Source: Alistipes sp. UBA928 (lineage in GTDB: Bacteria > Bacteroidota > Bacteroidia > Bacteroidales > Rikenellaceae). Taken from it: DNA of 9,486 nt. A program made the position numbers and the translations under genes. Shown here piece after piece: positions 5,635 to 9,486 of this stretch. How positions within the stretch are numbered: the first letter of the stretch is position 1; each line of letters begins with the position of its first letter. The notes under the pieces are model-generated. The model was not told the origin of the DNA and did not search any database. It saw only the letters and a list, made by a program, of their open reading frames with translations. The stretch lies in contig DBDQ01000083.1 of NCBI GenBank assembly GCA_002293665.1, positions 43,300 to 52,785 of the forward strand. Direction: 5' to 3'.

Positions 5635-7053
5635 ATGAAAGCAAACAAAATTTTTGCAATGGCGGCCTTTGCCGCAACGACAATCTTCGCTGTTTCGTGC
5701 GATAAATCGGGCGGCGGAGACGAGCCCGAGCCCAACGGCGCCGAAGGCCGGATGGGTCTGACCATCAGCTTTCCGCAGAGCGGCGACACAAGAGCGACCG
5801 ACGGCAACGCATCGGCGCAGGACAACACGGTCAACTCGATCGACGTGTTCATCTTCGACGAGTTCGGCAGACCGGCACGTGGCAACGACACCCCGTTGGA
5901 CGTTACTGCAGACTTCATTTATGACTCCGCAGCCAAAACGTATACGCTCAATGACGCCAGTTTTATCACGACGACCGTCGGTATGAAACATGTTTACGTC
6001 GGCATCAATCTTCCCTCCGGTCTGAACGACGTCGCTGGCGAAGTATCACTCAAAGACGCGTTCGCTAATTTCAATGCCACCGGCGGAGCGCCTCTGCTCT
6101 ACAACAACACCGACGCTACCAAAGGGCCGGCCATGCTGAGTGCAAAATGTTCGATCAACGTCACCGAGGCGGGTCCCAACGTCGCGTCCGCAGCCGTGAC
6201 GCGTATGGTGGCCAAGGTAACCGCAGTCAAGGGTGCAACTCTCACAAGTACGCCCACAGGACACGGATCGAACCCCGGATTTGCCGTCAACGTCGAAAAG
6301 TACACCGTGGGTAATGTTGCCAAGCGGGTTTACCCCCTCAAAAGGGTTAAAAACTCGCTGTTAATCACCCCGGGAGACAATGCCGACGACACGAAAGCCA
6401 CAGCGTCGAAGAGTGCTCTGGTTAACGGCGTATCGACGAGCATCCACCCCGAACGGAACATAGACGCAAACGGAACCGGTGTCAGCGCAAGAAAATACCT
6501 CTATGTTCCCGAGCACTCCACATCGACGCAATATCTGCGCAACGAGGCGACGTACGCGTTGATTTACGCCACCTTTACATTCACCAACTACGCCGATGCC
6601 ATGGGTACCAACATCACCCAAACCGCCGCCCCGACAACGTCCGCTGCAAATAAAACCATCTACGTGGTGAGAGGGAACGGCAGAGTCTATTTTTGCGAAA
6701 CCGAGGCCGCCCGCAATGCGGTTCTGACGGCTCTGGGCATGGGTACAGGTGCATCGAACTACATGACCTACAAGTCCGACGCATCCGGTAAATTCCACAC
6801 CTTCTATCACGTGTTCATCAACAAGGGCGACGGAACCTCGACCGACAGGTTGTCGGTGCACCGCAACAAGATCTACGACATACTCATCAACAACGTAGTG
6901 AGCATAGGTGTACCGGGTGAGGACGGTGGTTCCACTCCTCCGACCCAGCCGCAGGATCCGACTGAGCCGGTGTACGAAAAATCGGCAAATCTCGACGTGC
7001 ACATCGACGTCGCCAAATGGGACTACGATCAAGCTCCCACCAGTCTCCAATAA
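5635..7053 (+). CDS. Mfa1/FimA-type fimbrillin precursor (probable major fimbrial subunit)
   Basis: A 472-residue lipoprotein precursor. The signal peptide ends in FAVSC, so Cys22 is the lipidated residue, followed by DKSGGGDEPEP. The mature part starts with GRMGLTISFPQSGDTRATDG and NSIDVFIFDEFG, the fimbrillin N-terminal pattern. R53 in GDTR-ATD is a natural candidate for the Arg/trypsin-like cleavage that in Porphyromonas FimA/Mfa1 removes the N-terminal strand and opens the groove for strand exchange. Further hallmarks are KHVYVGINLPSG, RMVAKVTAVKG, KYLYVPEHS and VHRNKIYDILINNVVSIGVP. A Pro-rich linker (STPPTQPQDPTEP) precedes a C-terminal strand (LDVHIDVAKWDYDQAPTSLQ), the expected donor strand for polymerisation. 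It lies 32 bases after the OmpA-like gene, with an AT-rich leader, and an intercistronic hairpin follows it. The assignment as major subunit comes from size and position in the operon. Confidence 0.88.
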   Translation: MKANKIFAMAAFAATTIFAVSCDKSGGGDEPEPNGAEGRMGLTISFPQSGDTRATDGNASAQDNTVNSIDVFIFDEFGRPARGNDTPLDVTADFIYDSAAKTYTLNDASFITTTVGMKHVYVGINLPSGLNDVAGEVSLKDAFANFNATGGAPLLYNNTDATKGPAMLSAKCSINVTEAGPNVASAAVTRMVAKVTAVKGATLTSTPTGHGSNPGFAVNVEKYTVGNVAKRVYPLKRVKNSLLITPGDNADDTKATASKSALVNGVSTSIHPERNIDANGTGVSARKYLYVPEHSTSTQYLRNEATYALIYATFTFTNYADAMGTNITQTAAPTTSAANKTIYVVRGNGRVYFCETEAARNAVLTALGMGTGASNYMTYKSDASGKFHTFYHVFINKGDGTSTDRLSVHRNKIYDILINNVVSIGVPGEDGGSTPPTQPQDPTEPVYEKSANLDVHIDVAKWDYDQAPTSLQ

Positions 7054-7076
7054 TCCCTGCTGCTGTTTCCACAGTT

Positions 7077-7100
7077 CCAGCCCCGTTGGCTCGGGGTTGG
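7077..7100 (+). repeat. Intercistronic hairpin after the fimbrillin gene
   Basis: CCAGCCCCG (7077-7085) pairs with CGGGGTTGG (7092-7100) around a TTGGCT loop, with one G-U pair; T7076/A7101 adds another. This is the only GC-rich part of the 71-base gap and there is no U-run after it. By analogy with other pilus operons it could protect the upstream subunit message or reduce downstream expression, which would give many shaft subunits per anchor. That role is inferred. Confidence 0.6.
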
Positions 7101-7124
7101 AGCACAATAAACGAAAAAACAACG

Positions 7125-8060
7125 ATGAACACAAATCTCACAAAACTGACACTTATAGCGATACTGACCTTCGGTCTTGGCTCGTGCTACAAGGAGGATA
7201 TGTCGGACTGCTCCGGAAACGTGCGCCTGACACTGCGTCTGGCCGACGATGTAATAACACGCTCCCTGGCAAGGCTCGGCGAGTTCGACATCACCGGAGC
7301 GCGGGTTTGGGCGTTCGACTCGTCGGGAGACTTGGTAAAATATAGATGCGTCGGCTCCTCACCCACAGAAGAGTATGAGATAGCCATGAACCTGCCGGCC
7401 GGCAACTACAACTTCGTGGTGTGGACGGGCGACGGCAGTGTGTATAAATACACCTCCGATGCCAGTCGGGCGGATGCGATGGAGCTCTACCTCGACCACG
7501 ATGGCGATACTGTCACAGAAAACATTCCCGACCTGCTGTACGGCATGAAGAGCGGTTGCTCCGTTGTCGCGGGAGAGATCAACGATATAGAGGTCGTAAT
7601 GCACCCCAACACCTACAACATCAACATCACGGCTACCGGTCTGACCGGTTCCGACGACACTTGGGAAGTGGCTGTCGCCGACAACAACTCCCACTATACT
7701 TTCGACGACCGGATAGTTTACGACACTGGCGAACTTCGTTACCTGCGTCAGGGGACGCTGACCGACGCAGCCGAGTTCAGGGCCTTCATCCGCACACTCA
7801 CCCTTACCTCCGAGCGCCATCCACGCTTCACGCTGCGCAACGTCTCCACGGGCCGGATATTCTACGATGGGTCTCTTACCCGAACGATCGTCGACGCCTA
7901 TGCCGCCAATGGTCGGACGGCCGATTTCGATCATGTTTACACTTACGACATCCGTCTGAAGTTCGGCGGTGGCGGGACTCCGGGGAACAATGGCGATCTG
8001 GCTGTGACCATCAGCGTCAACGGCTGGGAGCACGACCACGAGCCGACCGATCTTCAATAA
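7125..8060 (+). CDS. Mfa2/FimB-like fimbrial anchor lipoprotein
   Basis: The ATG at 7125 is chosen because it starts a signal peptide ending in LGSC (Cys21 lipidated); the longer in-frame start at 7017 would overlap the fimbrillin gene and put about 36 residues before the signal. The 311-residue protein begins CYKEDMSDCSGNVRLTLRLA, the usual start of the FimB/Mfa2 family (a second Cys near +8, then a beta strand). It contains AGNYNFVVWTGDG, a typical sandwich strand, and LLYGMKSG. The KED just after the lipid Cys resembles the K-(D/E)2 surface-export signal described for Bacteroidetes lipoproteins. In Porphyromonas, Mfa2/FimB anchors the fimbria to the cell and limits its length. It ends in WEHDHEPTDLQ, strikingly like the end of the upstream fimbrillin. 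It lies 71 bases after the fimbrillin gene and 16 before the next gene. Confidence 0.83.
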   Translation: MNTNLTKLTLIAILTFGLGSCYKEDMSDCSGNVRLTLRLADDVITRSLARLGEFDITGARVWAFDSSGDLVKYRCVGSSPTEEYEIAMNLPAGNYNFVVWTGDGSVYKYTSDASRADAMELYLDHDGDTVTENIPDLLYGMKSGCSVVAGEINDIEVVMHPNTYNINITATGLTGSDDTWEVAVADNNSHYTFDDRIVYDTGELRYLRQGTLTDAAEFRAFIRTLTLTSERHPRFTLRNVSTGRIFYDGSLTRTIVDAYAANGRTADFDHVYTYDIRLKFGGGGTPGNNGDLAVTISVNGWEHDHEPTDLQ

Positions 8061-8076
8061 TATCACTCCGAAATTT

Positions 8077-9486
8077 ATGAACAAGACACGATATCCGCAA
8101 TACTTCCACACACTGGCTCTGGTTTCCTTACTGGGCTTGAGCGTGTTTACATCCTGCATGTCCGACAACCCCGACGGGCCGCGTGAAGGAGTGCCCGTTA
8201 CCGTATCCATATCGGCCGGAGCCGAGGGCGCCACATCGTACAACGCACCCGCCACACGCACCGAAAACGCCGGTGACCCCGTTGACAGCACCATCGGCTC
8301 TGTGCGCGTACTCGGTTTTCGCGTCAGCGACGGGACGTTGGCTTTCAACAGCGTCATTGAAAATCCCGGTCGGCAGACATCCTCTTTCATCGGACTGACC
8401 GGTCGCTACACCCTCGTGTTTATCGCCAACGAGAACTCCGACCCCGTGCTGGCGGGCGAGCTCGACGCGTTGGATCCGGCGGCGGCCGATGTGTTCACAC
8501 TCGAAGACTTGCGCGACAAGTCGTTCTCGGTCGAGGCTTTCGACGTTGCGAAAAACATTCCCATGGTCAAGATTGTGAATAACGCCTCGATAACCACGAC
8601 GGGAGCCGCCGGAGATCCCGCCCCGGGCACCACCAATCTGGGTGATCCGCTTCGGGTCGAGATGGAGCGTCTGGGCGTGAGGTTCGACTTGGAGATGACC
8701 CTCTCGGCCGCTCAATTCGACTCGTGGTACAACGTGAGTGCACCCGCAAAGACCATCCATTTCGACGGTGTTCCCGACAGAGTCTATCTTACCCCGCGCG
8801 ACAATACGGCAACTACCGTAACCCGCAGTGTGACTCTGGGCAGCATCGGTAATCCCGTCGCCGTGGATGGCAAAAAGAGCGTCACCGTCAATCGGGCTGT
8901 CATACTGCCAGAAAAGCACTTCACGCTCTCGACCGATGCCGCCAAGGGTGTGGACATACGCATCCTTGCCGGCCCCAACACGTGGAGCGGAAAGATAGCC
9001 GTCGCCCAGGGTGCGGGAAAGCGCTATTCGCTTCCGCGCAATAGCTATCTGCGCGTTGTAGCCACTTCGGGTAGGGATACGGTCGGCTTCAACGCCATCG
9101 ACATACCCGACTGGAACGACGCGCCCATCGACGCGGCGGCCTCCGGAGCCCGTTTCAATGTCACGGTAGTCTCCGCATCCGGTGGTTCGGCGATGGCTAA
9201 CCTTACCAGGGCGAGGGCTGGTGTGTCAGTCACCTTAGTCGCAGTACCCGAGCCGGGTAAACGGCTGTCGGGATGGGCGGTCACCTACACCGAAGCGAGA
9301 CAGGAAAAGACAATTACGACGACCCCCATGACGGGGCAGCCGTCGATTGCCACGTTCACCATGCCGGCGGCCAATGTGCAGGTCACTCCTTCGTTTGGCG
9401 AGGCAACGGTCTACACGGTAACCGTCCATCCGCCGACCGACGCGGGCGGCACCGCCGTGGGCATCGGCTCGGCCTCGCCCCACCAG
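8077..9486 (+). CDS. Large fimbrillin-like lipoprotein with InlB/Flg_new-type repeats (probable tip adhesin), 3' end missing
   Basis: Open from the ATG at 8077 to the window edge; 470 residues are visible and there is no stop. The signal peptide ends in FTSC (Cys27 lipidated), followed by MSDNPDG. Residues about 38-350 look like a fimbrillin/Mfa-like sandwich: VPVTVSISAGAEG, STIGSVRVLGFRVSDGTL, RYTLVFIANEN, then VEMERLGVRFDLEMTLSA, RNSYLRVVATSGRDTVGFNA and the closing IDIPDWNDAPID. From about residue 360 a repeat module begins (NVTVVSASGGSAMANLT, VSVTLVAVPEPGKRLSGW, SIATFTMPAANVQVTPSF), the pattern of divergent InlB B-repeat/Flg_new-like domains. A second copy starts at about 446 (YTVTVHPPTDAGGTAVG). 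Such repeats often stretch surface adhesins. Last in the operon and large, it is a good candidate for a tip or accessory subunit (Mfa3-5-like role). Ligand and full length are unknown. Confidence 0.75.
   Translation, partial: MNKTRYPQYFHTLALVSLLGLSVFTSCMSDNPDGPREGVPVTVSISAGAEGATSYNAPATRTENAGDPVDSTIGSVRVLGFRVSDGTLAFNSVIENPGRQTSSFIGLTGRYTLVFIANENSDPVLAGELDALDPAAADVFTLEDLRDKSFSVEAFDVAKNIPMVKIVNNASITTTGAAGDPAPGTTNLGDPLRVEMERLGVRFDLEMTLSAAQFDSWYNVSAPAKTIHFDGVPDRVYLTPRDNTATTVTRSVTLGSIGNPVAVDGKKSVTVNRAVILPEKHFTLSTDAAKGVDIRILAGPNTWSGKIAVAQGAGKRYSLPRNSYLRVVATSGRDTVGFNAIDIPDWNDAPIDAAASGARFNVTVVSASGGSAMANLTRARAGVSVTLVAVPEPGKRLSGWAVTYTEARQEKTITTTPMTGQPSIATFTMPAANVQVTPSFGEATVYTVTVHPPTDAGGTAVGIGSASPHQ
9154..9486 (+). 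repeat. InlB/Flg_new-type repeat units in the terminal fimbrial protein
   Basis: The first unit covers codons 360-442 (9154-9402): a beta strand, a GG-A turn, VTLVAVPEPGKRLSGW, and the closing FTMPAANVQVTPSF. A second unit starts at about codon 446 (9412) with YTVTVHPPTDAGGTA and runs off the window. The second start mirrors the first (hydrophobic strand, then GG-S/T-A). More units are likely beyond the edge. Confidence 0.6.

Noticed and set aside
7017..7124. Upstream in-frame ATG for the Mfa2-like gene
   Set aside because: It lies inside the fimbrillin gene, would span the intercistronic hairpin, and would put a long hydrophilic stretch before the lipoprotein signal peptide.
7359..8390. Long minus-strand open frame (343 codons) opposite the Mfa2-like gene
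   Set aside because: Antisense to a recognised lipoprotein gene and the next gene's start; low-complexity composition (Val/Gly/Asp-rich), typical of a shadow frame.
1..9486. CRISPR array, tRNA, rRNA, or insertion-sequence ends
   Set aside because: Read on both strands, I saw no regularly spaced repeats, no cloverleaf-like segment, no rRNA motif and no transposase frame with terminal inverted repeats.

Overview
The window looks like a GC-rich member of the Bacteroidales. An Alistipes/Rikenellaceae-like genome fits best, but that is an inference from base composition and gene families, not a proven assignment. Supporting signs are Bacteroidetes-type promoter-like strings (TAnnTTTG), AT-rich leaders without strong Shine-Dalgarno sites, a FecR-type anti-sigma factor with a C-terminal DUF4974-like segment, and a Mfa/Fim-type fimbrial operon.

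Region 1 (about 1-1300) is the wreck of a conjugative element. It starts with the C-terminal end of a tyrosine integrase, from one residue before the catalytic Tyr. A truncated 43-residue regulator-like ORF overlaps its stop codon. This converges head-on with the 5' part of a TraA/ParA-type ATPase gene on the minus strand, which carries a one-base frameshift at codon 3 and has lost its 3' half at a junction near 276-296. Upstream of the ATPase remnant lie about 780 bases with no convincing gene. They hold two strong hairpins (775-806 and 1145-1197), a doubtful small minus-strand ORF and promoter-like motifs.

Region 2 (1474-3318) is a cell-surface signalling pair: an ECF sigma factor and a FecR-like membrane anti-sigma factor, separated by a 168-base leader with a C-rich motif and a perfect 10-bp palindrome.

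Region 3 (3445-9486, running off the edge) is a tightly spaced same-strand fimbrial operon. In order it encodes an STN-DUF3575 envelope protein, a DUF3868/OmpA-like protein, a Mfa1/FimA-like fimbrillin precursor, a Mfa2/FimB-like lipoprotein, and a large lipoprotein that joins a fimbrillin-like N-terminal part to InlB/Flg_new-like repeats (probable tip or accessory adhesin, incomplete here).

Working model: the STN domain, which in FecA-type transducers passes signals to FecR, sits here on a DUF3575 envelope protein instead of a TonB-dependent receptor. The locus could therefore be a self-sensing unit in which an envelope or fimbrial signal passes from the STN-DUF3575 protein to FecR, frees the ECF sigma factor and drives fimbrial expression. 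Its position beside integrative-element debris suggests it was carried, or is flanked, by a mobile element.
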